A stretch of DNA of 64,000 nucleotides from Streptomyces sp. WM6386 (GTDB taxonomy: Bacteria; Actinomycetota; Actinomycetes; Streptomycetales; Streptomycetaceae). The DNA lies in assembly GCF_000972385.1 (NCBI RefSeq), contig NZ_JXTE01000041.1, forward strand, positions 1 to 64,000, in the 5' to 3' direction. The notes under the pieces are model-generated. The model was given only the letters and a program-made list of their open reading frames with translations, searched no databases and was not told the origin of the DNA. Of the stretch, positions 43,337 through 51,288 are shown piece by piece. Within the stretch, counting starts at the first letter, position 1, and the number at the start of each line of letters is the position of its first letter. The position numbers were made by a program, and so were the translations under genes.

Positions 43337-44665
43337 ATGCGCGTGAACAGAATGAGCCGTGCCGGCAGGCGGACGCTCCTGGGTGTCGCCGTCATGGCCC
43401 TGGCGGCCGGCGTGACCACCGGTGCGGGCCCGGCCGCCGCCCAGCCGAAGGCCGCCCCCGCCGCGGCGGCGGCCGCCGACTGCAGCACGGCGTACCAGAT
43501 CGAGAAGAAGCTCGCCTCCGGCACGACCTGGCGGATGTGCTGGCGCTTCGAGAGCAAGGCCGGGATCGTCCTGGAGGACATCTCCTACCAGCCGCCCGGC
43601 GAGACCAAGCCGATCAAGGTTCTCAACAGCGCCAGGCTCGCCCAGATCCACGTGCCGTACGACGACGGCAGGAGCGAGTACAACGACCTGACGACGTACA
43701 ACTTCGGCGACGGTCTGATGAACATGACCGCCGCGGAGTGCCCCGGCGGCACGATCAAGACGGTCAAGGTCAAGAACACCTCGTACTACCAGGACCCGAA
43801 CATCAAGGGCCTGTGCACCACCACCAAGACCCGCGGCCACGCCTACCGCCTCATGAACTACGAGCAGGGCAACACGGTCTACCAGGCGCAGGGCAAGGAC
43901 CTGCTCGTCTACACGGTCAACAAGGTCGACTGGTACGAGTACATCACCGAGTGGCGCTTCCAGGACGACGGCACCGTCCACATGAACGTCGGCGCGACCG
44001 GCAGCCTCTCGCCGTACGACTACGACGCCGGTGACGGCCGCAGCTGGCCGATCGGCAAGGGCGCGGCGGCCAAGGCGGACAGCCACAGCCACAACGTCTT
44101 CTGGAAGCTCGACTTCGCCCTCGACGGCTCCTCCAAGGCGAAGGTCGAGCAGTACGACTCGAAGGTCACCGCCCCGGCCGGCGCCGGCAACGGCCCGACC
44201 GCCAAGACCACCCGCACCACGGTGACCAAGGAACTGGCGGGCGACAGCAAGAACATGCGCTGGTGGCGCGTGGTGAGTTCGGCGGGCAAGAACAAGGACG
44301 GCCACCCGCGTTCGTACGAGCTCGTCCCCGGACCCACCAGCAAGTACTCCGGCCGCCCCTTCACCAAGCACGACGTGTACTTCACCCAGTACAAGAGCTG
44401 TGAGAAGTACGCCAGCGAGAACCAGCCCGGCTGCGCCTCCGGATCGGGTTCCTCCGTCGACAAGTTCGTGAACGGGCAGACCCTCACCCAGCCCGTGGTC
44501 TGGATGAACATCGGCTTCCATCACATAGCCCGGGACGAGGATCAGCAGCCGATGCCGGTCCACTGGCAGGGCTTCTCCATCGCCCCGCGCGACGTCACGG
44601 CTATGAATCCGCTCACTCCCGCCGCCCTCGCCGGGCAGAACGGCGACTGGAACCGCGGTAGTTGA
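43337..44665 (+). CDS. secreted copper amine oxidase catalytic-domain protein
   Basis: 442 aa, much shorter than the usual ~640. Signal peptide with twin Arg (RAGRRTLLGVAVMALAAG), then only the catalytic beta-sandwich. The topaquinone motif N-Y-E is N174-Y175-E176 (YRLMNYEQGN). Copper ligands are H250 and H252 (DSHSHNVFWKLDFALDG) and H396 (FHHIARDED), and QQPMPVHWQGFSIAPRDVTAMNPL is the usual C-terminal segment. A base-type Asp lies in HVPYDDGRSEYND (108-116). Enzymes of this family oxidise primary amines to aldehydes, ammonia and hydrogen peroxide. The missing N-terminal domains seem to be supplied by the preceding gene. GGGAG lies about 12 nt before the ATG. Confidence 0.85.
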   Translation: MRVNRMSRAGRRTLLGVAVMALAAGVTTGAGPAAAQPKAAPAAAAAADCSTAYQIEKKLASGTTWRMCWRFESKAGIVLEDISYQPPGETKPIKVLNSARLAQIHVPYDDGRSEYNDLTTYNFGDGLMNMTAAECPGGTIKTVKVKNTSYYQDPNIKGLCTTTKTRGHAYRLMNYEQGNTVYQAQGKDLLVYTVNKVDWYEYITEWRFQDDGTVHMNVGATGSLSPYDYDAGDGRSWPIGKGAAAKADSHSHNVFWKLDFALDGSSKAKVEQYDSKVTAPAGAGNGPTAKTTRTTVTKELAGDSKNMRWWRVVSSAGKNKDGHPRSYELVPGPTSKYSGRPFTKHDVYFTQYKSCEKYASENQPGCASGSGSSVDKFVNGQTLTQPVVWMNIGFHHIARDEDQQPMPVHWQGFSIAPRDVTAMNPLTPAALAGQNGDWNRGS

Positions 44666-44768
44666 GAAACGACCCTGTCCATCCGGCTGCACCGCCGACC
44701 GCTCCCGGAGTACCCTTCCTTGATCGTTGGGTGGGGCAGTGCTCGGGGGAGCGGAAGGCGGTGCGCGG

Positions 44769-46010
44769 GTGGGCTCGGGAGGGCTGGAGTTGCCCCCTGG
44801 TGACGAGGGTCACGAGGGGAACTCCGCAGACGTCCCGCCCGGCACGGTGTCGCTGGCCCGGCCCATGGACGCCGCCGGCTCCATCGGGCCGGAGCTGGAC
44901 TGGGACGCCGACGCCTGGAGCGAGGTGCGTACGCGCGCCCAGCGGGCCGGCCGGGCCTACATCTGGCTGAACCTCGTCGAACAGCGGCTGCGCGCGGTCG
45001 TGGCCGCTGTTCTGCGTCCCATCTACGAACCCGTCCACGGCGACGACTGGGTGGTCGCCGCCGCGGGACCGGCCGGCCAGGAGTGGGTGCAGCGCGCGGT
45101 CGCCGTACGCGAAGTCAGCCGCCGCAAGGGCTACTTGCTCGACCCGGCCGACGACAATGTCCTGAGCTTCCTCACGTTGCCGCAGCTGCGCGAGCTGATG
45201 GTGCAGCACTGGCCGTGCTTCGAGCCCTACTTCGACGAGCGCCGGGACGTCGAACTCGCCCTGGACGAGCTGGAAGTGACCCGGAACGTCGTCTCGCGCA
45301 ACCGGGCCCTGTCCGAGGCCGTCCTGGGGCAGGCCGAGCGGGCCTCGGCGAAACTGCTGGAGATACTCGGCGCCGGCGGCGACGTGCCGTCCGCGCGCCG
45401 GCTCCCCGTGGACGCGGTCGAGGACCTCGTCGGCGACCGGTACGCGGACGTGGTCGCCGTCCACTCCGACCGGGTGCGGCTGCTGCGCCAGTTCCCCGCA
45501 GAGGACATCTTCGGCGGCGCCCGCCGCCTCGACGCCGTCGGCATCGGCCTCAACCTGCTCGTGCAGAACTTCTCCGGCCGCCGGCTGTTGCGCCTCGCCG
45601 AGGCCGGGTGCCGGGCGCGGCTGCTGTTCCTGAACCCGGCGTCCAGTGCCGTCAAACGGCGCGAGCGTGAACTCGGCATCAAGCGCGGTGAGTTGAGCCG
45701 TGCCGTCGAGATGAACATCCTGCACATGCGCCGGGTGCGGTCCCGGCTGCGCGACCCGGGCGCCTTCGAGATCCAGGTCTACGACGAGACACCGCGCTTC
45801 ACCGCCTACCTCGTCGACGGGGACGGCGCGGACGGGGTCGCGGTCGTGCAGTCCTATCTGCGGCGGTCGCGGGGCATGGAGGCGCCGGTGCTGGTGCTGC
45901 GCAACGGGAACAAGGTGGTCAAGCCGGGCGAGATCGACGACAGCGGACTCTTCCCGACCTACCGCGAGGAGTTCGAGACGTCTTGGGTGGATTCACGGCC
46001 GGTGTCCTGA
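44769..46010 (+). CDS. SAV2148-type HEPN domain protein
   Basis: 413 aa from GTG 44769, with GGAAGG 11 nt upstream. The sequence matches my memory of the actinobacterial SAV2148 family HEPN-domain proteins. N-terminal Gly/Pro-rich 45 residues are followed by an all-helical half (about 55-235) and an alpha/beta half (about 235-400) with GCRARLLFLNPASSAVKRRE, RVRSRLRD and FTAYLVDG segments resembling phospholipase-D-like or sensor-linked folds. No Rx4-6H HEPN RNase motif is obvious, so RNase activity is uncertain. Cytosolic. Followed 97 bp later by an exonuclease gene on the same strand. Confidence 0.72.
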   Translation: MGSGGLELPPGDEGHEGNSADVPPGTVSLARPMDAAGSIGPELDWDADAWSEVRTRAQRAGRAYIWLNLVEQRLRAVVAAVLRPIYEPVHGDDWVVAAAGPAGQEWVQRAVAVREVSRRKGYLLDPADDNVLSFLTLPQLRELMVQHWPCFEPYFDERRDVELALDELEVTRNVVSRNRALSEAVLGQAERASAKLLEILGAGGDVPSARRLPVDAVEDLVGDRYADVVAVHSDRVRLLRQFPAEDIFGGARRLDAVGIGLNLLVQNFSGRRLLRLAEAGCRARLLFLNPASSAVKRRERELGIKRGELSRAVEMNILHMRRVRSRLRDPGAFEIQVYDETPRFTAYLVDGDGADGVAVVQSYLRRSRGMEAPVLVLRNGNKVVKPGEIDDSGLFPTYREEFETSWVDSRPVS

Positions 46011-46107
46011 AAGTTCCGTAAGCGGAACGCGGTCCTCTGATTGTCAGTGGCGCATGGGATCGTGGAGACCACTGGGGGAAAGCACCACCAAGAAGGGGGG
46101 CCGCCGC

Positions 46108-46830
46108 ATGGGCTGGCACCAGGAGCTGCTGATCGGCTTCGACCTGGAGACGACCGGAACCGATCCGCGCGAGGCGCGCATCGTCACGGGGGCCGTGATC
46201 GAGGTCAGGGCGGGACAGCCCATAGGGCACCGCGAATGGCTGGCGGACCCGGGCGTGGAGATCCCCGCGGACGCGGTGGCGGTCCACGGGATCAGCAATG
46301 AACGTGCGGCCGCGGAGGGCCGCCCGGCCGACCAGGTCGCGGACGCCATCGCCGACGTCCTGACGACCTACTGGAAGACGGGCGTCCCGGTCGTCGCCTA
46401 CAACGCGGCCTTCGACCTGACCCTGCTCTCGGCGGAGCTGCGCCGCCACGGCCTGCCCTCGCTGCGGGACCGCCTGGGCGGCGTCGATCCGGCCCCGGTC
46501 GTCGACCCGTACACCATCGACCGGTCCGTCGACCGCTACCGCCGCGGCAAGCGCAACCTCGAAGCGGTCTGCAGGGAGTACGGAGTCCCGCTCGACGCCG
46601 CCCACAACGCCTCGGCGGACGCCCTCGCCGCGGCCCGGCTCGCCCACGCGATAGCCGACCGCCACCCCAAGATCGCCTCTCTCGGCCCGGCGGAACTGCA
46701 CCGCCGCCAGATCGAGTGGTACGCGCAGTGGGCGGCGGACTTCCAGAGCTTCCTGCGCCGCAAGGGCGAGGCGGACGCGGTGGTCGACGGGACGTGGCCC
46801 CTGCGGGAGTTGGCGGACGAAACGGTCTGA
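46108..46830 (+). CDS. DnaQ-like 3'-5' exonuclease (DEDDh)
   Basis: 240 aa from ATG 46108 with AAGGGGGG at 7-nt spacing. Exo I LIGFDLETTGTDP (D, E), Exo II VVAYNAAFDLTLL (D) and Exo III AAHNASADALAAARL (H and D) give a complete DEDDh set. The DNA polymerase III epsilon family of exonucleases acts in proofreading, repair or RNA trimming; a stand-alone copy like this is common in actinobacteria. The C-terminal 55 residues (LHRRQIEWYAQWAADFQSFLRRKG) are a family-typical tail. Confidence 0.93.
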   Translation: MGWHQELLIGFDLETTGTDPREARIVTGAVIEVRAGQPIGHREWLADPGVEIPADAVAVHGISNERAAAEGRPADQVADAIADVLTTYWKTGVPVVAYNAAFDLTLLSAELRRHGLPSLRDRLGGVDPAPVVDPYTIDRSVDRYRRGKRNLEAVCREYGVPLDAAHNASADALAAARLAHAIADRHPKIASLGPAELHRRQIEWYAQWAADFQSFLRRKGEADAVVDGTWPLRELADETV

Positions 46831-46947
46831 GCTCCGGTACGGCGCGTCGAGCTCAACGGGAGCGGAACAGCGGGCCCGAGACAACGGGACCGGGCACTGC
46901 GGGGCCCGCTCAGCGAGAAGCAGCGAGACCCGAACAGCGGGACCGGC

Positions 46948-47811
46948 TCAGAACGGATACCAGCGCACCGTCTCGTCCCCGTCCCGCAACGACGCCACCC
47001 GTCGCTCGAACTCGGCCAGCGCCTTCGGGTTGCTCGGGGCGTGCTGGGCCACCCAGGCGCAGCTCGCCGTCTCCCGGGCGCCCCGCAGCACGCCGCAGCC
47101 CTCCCACTCGCGTACGTCCCAGCCGTACGCCTCGGTGAAGGACTCGTAAGCCGCCGCGGGCATCCCGTAGCGGTCGCGGGACAGGGCCATCACCACCAGG
47201 TCGTGCTCGCGCAGGTCGGCGGAGAACGTCTCCAGGTCCACCAGGACCGGGCCGTCGGGGCCGATGTGCACATTGCGGGGGAGGGCGTCGCCGTGGATGG
47301 GGCCGGGCGGCAGCTGCGGGGTGAGTGCGGCCGCGGCCGCCGCGAAGCCGTCCCGGCGCTGTCGGAGGTACGCCGCGTCCGCGGGGTCGATCGCGTCACC
47401 CGCGAGACGCAGCCAGCGCTCGACCCCGCCCAGCAGCTCGCGGGGCGGAAGCGCGAAGGCGGGGGAGGGGAGAGCGTGGACCACCCGTAGGAGTTCGGCC
47501 AAATCCCGGGGCTCGGCGGGCCGTACGGGATCGGGCAGCCGGTGCCACACCGTCACCGGGTGCCCCTCGACGAGCAGCGCCTTCGGCTCGGCAGCCCGCA
47601 CCGCCGGCACACCCGCCTCGGCGAGCCACACCGCGATGTCCAGCTCCCGGCGGGCCCGGTCCAGGAGCTCGGCGTCCCGGCCGACCTTGACGACCAGGTC
47701 ACCGGCGGCGAACACCGCGTTCTCGCCCAGCGCGAGCAGCCGCGCCTCGTCGGCCGGCCCGGGCAGCACTCCCGCCGCGGCCAGTACGTCCCGCGCCCGT
47801 GCCTCGTCCAT
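46948..47811 (-). CDS. aminoglycoside/choline phosphotransferase-family kinase
   Basis: 287 aa from ATG 47811 with GGGAGG 8 nt upstream; the frame continues 23 codons further up without a ribosome site. APH fold with an intact active site: LVVKVGR (ATP Lys), PIHGDALPRNVHI (catalytic Asp and Asn) and VLVDLETF (magnesium Asp), in contrast to the degenerate relative at 30 kb. The substrate is not predictable; many such enzymes act on small hydroxylated metabolites. Divergent from the sugar ABC operon. Confidence 0.85.
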   Translation of the reverse strand: MDEARARDVLAAAGVLPGPADEARLLALGENAVFAAGDLVVKVGRDAELLDRARRELDIAVWLAEAGVPAVRAAEPKALLVEGHPVTVWHRLPDPVRPAEPRDLAELLRVVHALPSPAFALPPRELLGGVERWLRLAGDAIDPADAAYLRQRRDGFAAAAAALTPQLPPGPIHGDALPRNVHIGPDGPVLVDLETFSADLREHDLVVMALSRDRYGMPAAAYESFTEAYGWDVREWEGCGVLRGARETASCAWVAQHAPSNPKALAEFERRVASLRDGDETVRWYPF

Positions 47812-47948
47812 CGTCCGCCTCCCTCTCCTCGGCCCTGTCCGTGCCGGATGTCCCGGATATGCCGATGTGCTCGTGCACACGGCGTCGACTTCCCGCCATC
47901 CGTCGGCCAGTCTCGCATTCGTACAGGTCGGACGGTGTGCGCGGTGCC

Positions 47949-47977
47949 TTGACGACCCGTAACCCCTTCACGACCAT
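47949..47977 (+). promoter_or_regulatory. possible promoter TTGACG-N17-GACCAT
   Basis: Good -35 and weak -10 at ideal spacing, 67 bp before the sugar permease GTG. No LacI-type palindrome was recognised near it. Confidence 0.35.
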
Positions 47978-48044
47978 GACGGAGGCCCACCGGGGGCGGG
48001 GCCTGGCCGGTCCCCGTCACGAGCCGTGCGAAGGAGCCGATCAC

Positions 48045-48980
48045 GTGACAACGGTGACCGTGACCAAGCGGTCGACGCGGGGTGCGCCACGCGCCGGCGG
48101 GGACCGGCGGGTGGTGGACCGCGGGGCCTGGTTCCTGGTGCTGCCCGCGCTGATCCCCATCCTGGTGCTGAGCGTCGGGCCGTTGCTGTACGGCATCCTG
48201 CTGGCGTTCACGGACGCCCAGTCCGGCCGGACCCGGTCCACGCAGTGGATCGGCACCCTCAACTTCCAGGACCTGCTCCACGACACGCTGTTCTGGGAGT
48301 CGTTCCGGATCGGCCTGGTGTGGGCCGTCGGGGTGACCGTGCCGCAGTTCCTGCTCGCCCTCGGTCTCGCCCTGCTCCTCAACCAGGACCTGCGGCTGAG
48401 ATGGCTGGCCCGGGCGCTGGCGATCATCCCGTGGGCCATGCCCGAGGTCGTCGTCGGTGTGATGTGGCGCCTCGTCTACAACCCGGACGCCGGCGTCCTC
48501 AACGAGGCCCTTCGCGACCTCGGCCTCGGTGACGGCCGTGACTGGCTCAGCGGTCTGGGCACCGCCCTGCCCGCGGTGGTCGTCGTCGGCATCTGGGCCG
48601 GCATGCCGACCACCACGGTCGCCCTGCTCGCGGGCCTGCAGAACACCCCGCGCGAACTGCACGAGGCGGCGGCGGTCGACGGAGCCGGTGCCTGGCGGCG
48701 CTTTCGGACGGTCACCTGGCCTGCTCTGAGGCCGGTCGCCCTCGCCATGGTCGCCCTCAACCTGATCTGGAACTTCAACTCCTTCGCCCTCGTGTACGTG
48801 CTCACCAGCGGCGGACCCGGCGGCCGCACCCGGCTGCCCATGCTCTTCGCCTACGAGGAGGCCTTCCGCTACGGGCAGTTCGGGTACGCGGCGGCCATGG
48901 GATGCGTGATGGTCGCGGTGATCTCCCTCCTCCTCGCCGTCTTCCTGGTGGGCCGGATCAGGGGCGGTGGCGAGGCATGA
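48045..48980 (+). CDS. CUT1 sugar ABC permease (MalF/UgpA type)
   Basis: 311 aa from GTG 48045 with AAGGAG (48031-48036) at 8-nt spacing. Six membrane helices after a basic N-terminus. The EAA loop is normal (ELHEAAAVDGAGAWRRFRTVTWPALRPVALAM). Partner of the next permease and binding protein; together an oligosaccharide or polyol importer. Coupled to the next gene by an ATGA overlap. Confidence 0.93.
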   Translation: MTTVTVTKRSTRGAPRAGGDRRVVDRGAWFLVLPALIPILVLSVGPLLYGILLAFTDAQSGRTRSTQWIGTLNFQDLLHDTLFWESFRIGLVWAVGVTVPQFLLALGLALLLNQDLRLRWLARALAIIPWAMPEVVVGVMWRLVYNPDAGVLNEALRDLGLGDGRDWLSGLGTALPAVVVVGIWAGMPTTTVALLAGLQNTPRELHEAAAVDGAGAWRRFRTVTWPALRPVALAMVALNLIWNFNSFALVYVLTSGGPGGRTRLPMLFAYEEAFRYGQFGYAAAMGCVMVAVISLLLAVFLVGRIRGGGEA

Positions 48981-49810
48981 GGACCAGCACCACGGGCCGC
49001 GTCGGACAGTACGCCGCCCTGCTCGCGTATCTCGTCTTCCTCGCGTTCCCGTTCCTCTGGCTACTCTCCACCGCGTTCAAGCCGCCCCGGGAACTGGGCA
49101 GTCTGCACCCGACCTGGATCCCCGAGGACCCCACCCTCGACAACTTCCGGCAGGCCTTCGACGAACAGCCCCTGCTGCGCGCCGCGGGCAACTCCCTGCT
49201 CGCCGCGCTCGGCGCCGCCCTCGTCGCCGTACTGATCGCGACCCCGCTGGCGTACGTCATGGCCCGGCACCGCACCCTGTTCGCGCGGGCGGCGACCGGC
49301 TGGGTGGTGGTCAGCCAGGCGTTCCCGCTGGTGCTGGTGATCATCCCGCTGTTCCTCGTGCTGAAGAACCTTCAGCTGATCAACTCGCTGTTCGGGCTGG
49401 TGCTGGTGTACGTCGTGTGGGCGCTGCCGTTCGCGCTGTGGATGCTCGTCGGCTACGTCCGGGCGGTGCCCGTCGAACTGGAGGAGGCGGCGGCCGTCGA
49501 CGGGGCCGGGAAGTTGCGGACGCTGGTGTCGGTGACCGCGCCGCTGCTGGCGCCGGGGATCGTGGCGACGGCACTGTTCGCGTTCATCACGGCGTGGAAC
49601 GAGTTCTTCTTCGCGCTGGTCCTGCTGAAGACCCCGGAGAAACAGACCCTGCCGGTCGTCCTCACCCACTTCATCGGCGCGGAGGGCGTCGCCGATCTGG
49701 GCCCGCTGGCCGCCGCCGCGTTCCTGGCGACCCTGCCCTCCCTGGTCGTCTTCGCCCTCATCCAGCGGCGGATCACGAGCGGCATGCTGACCGGGGCGGT
49801 GAAGAGCTGA
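48977..49810 (+). CDS. CUT1 sugar ABC permease (MalG/UgpE type)
   Basis: 277 aa. ATG 48977 overlaps the stop of the preceding permease. Six membrane helices; EAA loop ELEEAAAVDGAGKLRTLVSVTAPLLAPGIVATALFAFITAWNEFFFALV is the textbook MalG form. Its own stop overlaps the binding-protein ATG by one base (TGATG). Confidence 0.93.
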   Translation: MRTSTTGRVGQYAALLAYLVFLAFPFLWLLSTAFKPPRELGSLHPTWIPEDPTLDNFRQAFDEQPLLRAAGNSLLAALGAALVAVLIATPLAYVMARHRTLFARAATGWVVVSQAFPLVLVIIPLFLVLKNLQLINSLFGLVLVYVVWALPFALWMLVGYVRAVPVELEEAAAVDGAGKLRTLVSVTAPLLAPGIVATALFAFITAWNEFFFALVLLKTPEKQTLPVVLTHFIGAEGVADLGPLAAAAFLATLPSLVVFALIQRRITSGMLTGAVKS

Positions 49811-51090
49811 TGCGAAGGCGATGGATTACAGCCCTGTGCCTGACCCTGCTGCTCACCTCCTGCACCGGCGGCGGTGACAGCGACGACGACGGCACCGTCA
49901 CCCTGCGCTTTCAGTCCCTGGCCTGGCAGGAGGAGTCCGTCGAGGCGAACCGGCAACTGGTGAAGGAGTGGAACGCGACCCACCCCGGCACCAAGGTCGA
50001 GTACGTCCAGGGCAGTTGGGACAGCGTCCACGACCAGCTCCTCACCTCCTTCGAGGGCGGCGAGGCGCCGGACATCATCCATGACGCCTCCGACGACCTG
50101 GCGGACTTCGCGTACGGCGGCTATCTCGCCGACCTGACCGACCTGCTGCCCGCCCGGCTCAAGTCGGACATCCCGCAGCGGAGTTGGGACACGACGACCT
50201 TCGGCGGCGGTGTCTACGGTGTGCCCTTCCTCCAGGAACCGCGGGTGCTGATCGCCAACGCCACGTGGCTGAAGGAGTCCGGCGTACGGATCCCCACACC
50301 CGACGACCCCTGGACCTGGCCGGAGTTCCGGCAGATCACCGACGAGTTGAGCGGCGACGGGAAGTACGGCGTCGCCTGGCCGCTCAAGGAGCCCGTCTCG
50401 GCCACGCTCAACCTGTCCCTGTCGGCGGGCGGGCAGCTCTTCCACCGGGGCTCCGACGGCAAGGTGACGATCCGGTTCCAGGAGGGCGACCAGGTCGTGC
50501 CGCGCACCGTCCACGACCAGGCGAACACCGACCACAGCGCCTCGCCCACCACCCTCGGCAGCGGCGGCTCGGACACTCTGCCCGGCTTCTTCGGCGGCAA
50601 GTACGCGATGGTCCCGCTCGGCTTCTCCTACCGCCAGCAGATCGTCCAGCAGGCACCGAAGGGCTTCGACTGGCAGGTACTGCCCGCCCCGGCCGGCGCC
50701 GACGGACTCAGTCAGGGCGTCAGCCCGCAGACGCTCTCCGTCGCTGAGGACAGCCCCCACAAGAAGGAGGCCGTCGAGTTCGTCGACTTCCTGCTCCAGC
50801 CGAAGAACATGGTGCGCCTCGCGCTGGGCGACTGGATGCTGCCCACCGGCGCCGAGGCACTGAAGGACCCGGCCCTGCGCACCAGCAAGAACGACTGGGC
50901 CACGGGGACCGCGCTCGCCGGCCGGCTGCGCTCGGCTCCCGCCCAGTCCGTGCGCGGCTACCCCGAGTGGAAGGACAAGGTCGCCACGCCCGCCTTCCAG
51001 GAGTACTACAGCGGGGCGATCGGACTCGACGAGCTGCGTGAGCGGCTGGAGAAGGACGGCAATCTGGTGCTCGCCCGCTATCAGCGCTGA
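49810..51090 (+). CDS. CUT1 sugar-binding lipoprotein
   Basis: 426 aa. Lipobox LTSC (Cys18) after a short signal peptide, an acidic linker and a MalE/SBP_bac_1-type domain (VTLRFQSLAWQEESVEANRQLVKEWNATHPGTKVEYVQG, APDIIHDASDDLADFA, GVYGVPF, GKYAMVPLGFSYRQQ). Third gene of the operon; unusually the binding-protein gene is last. There is no ATPase gene, so the importer must share one, as Streptomyces CUT1 systems do with MsiK. Ligand unknown. A bidirectional terminator follows. Confidence 0.92.
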   Translation: MRRRWITALCLTLLLTSCTGGGDSDDDGTVTLRFQSLAWQEESVEANRQLVKEWNATHPGTKVEYVQGSWDSVHDQLLTSFEGGEAPDIIHDASDDLADFAYGGYLADLTDLLPARLKSDIPQRSWDTTTFGGGVYGVPFLQEPRVLIANATWLKESGVRIPTPDDPWTWPEFRQITDELSGDGKYGVAWPLKEPVSATLNLSLSAGGQLFHRGSDGKVTIRFQEGDQVVPRTVHDQANTDHSASPTTLGSGGSDTLPGFFGGKYAMVPLGFSYRQQIVQQAPKGFDWQVLPAPAGADGLSQGVSPQTLSVAEDSPHKKEAVEFVDFLLQPKNMVRLALGDWMLPTGAEALKDPALRTSKNDWATGTALAGRLRSAPAQSVRGYPEWKDKVATPAFQEYYSGAIGLDELRERLEKDGNLVLARYQR

Positions 51091-51234
51091 GGCAATGCGG
51101 TGGTCGAGCGACCCCGCCAGCACGCCCTTCAACAGGCCTCACCTGTCCATGTGGTGACCTCCCCCGTGATCGAACCCCGTGGTGGAACCCGTGATCGAAC
51201 AACCGTGTTCGACCGGAGACTAGAGGAGGCAGGC

Positions 51235-51273
51235 GAAGGCCCGTTGGTTCCCCCGGGACACCAACGGGCCTTC
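51235..51273. terminator. bidirectional terminator hairpin between convergent operons
   Basis: GAAGGCCCGTTGGT (51235-51248) pairs perfectly with ACCAACGGGCCTTC (51260-51273) around an 11-bp loop. Lies 145 bp after the sugar-binding gene and 16 bp before the MMPL stop. Lacks a long U tract, as is usual in this genus. Confidence 0.8.
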
Positions 51274-51288
51274 AGTCAACGGGCGGAA

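Noticed and set aside
44666..44768. Longer start for the HEPN protein at 44727
   Set aside because: The added residues are unlike the rest and no ribosome site precedes it; 44769 is better supported.
51091..51234. Additional small gene or repeats containing GTGATCGAAC
   Set aside because: Two short copies only, no frame with coding bias; probably chance or decayed sequence.
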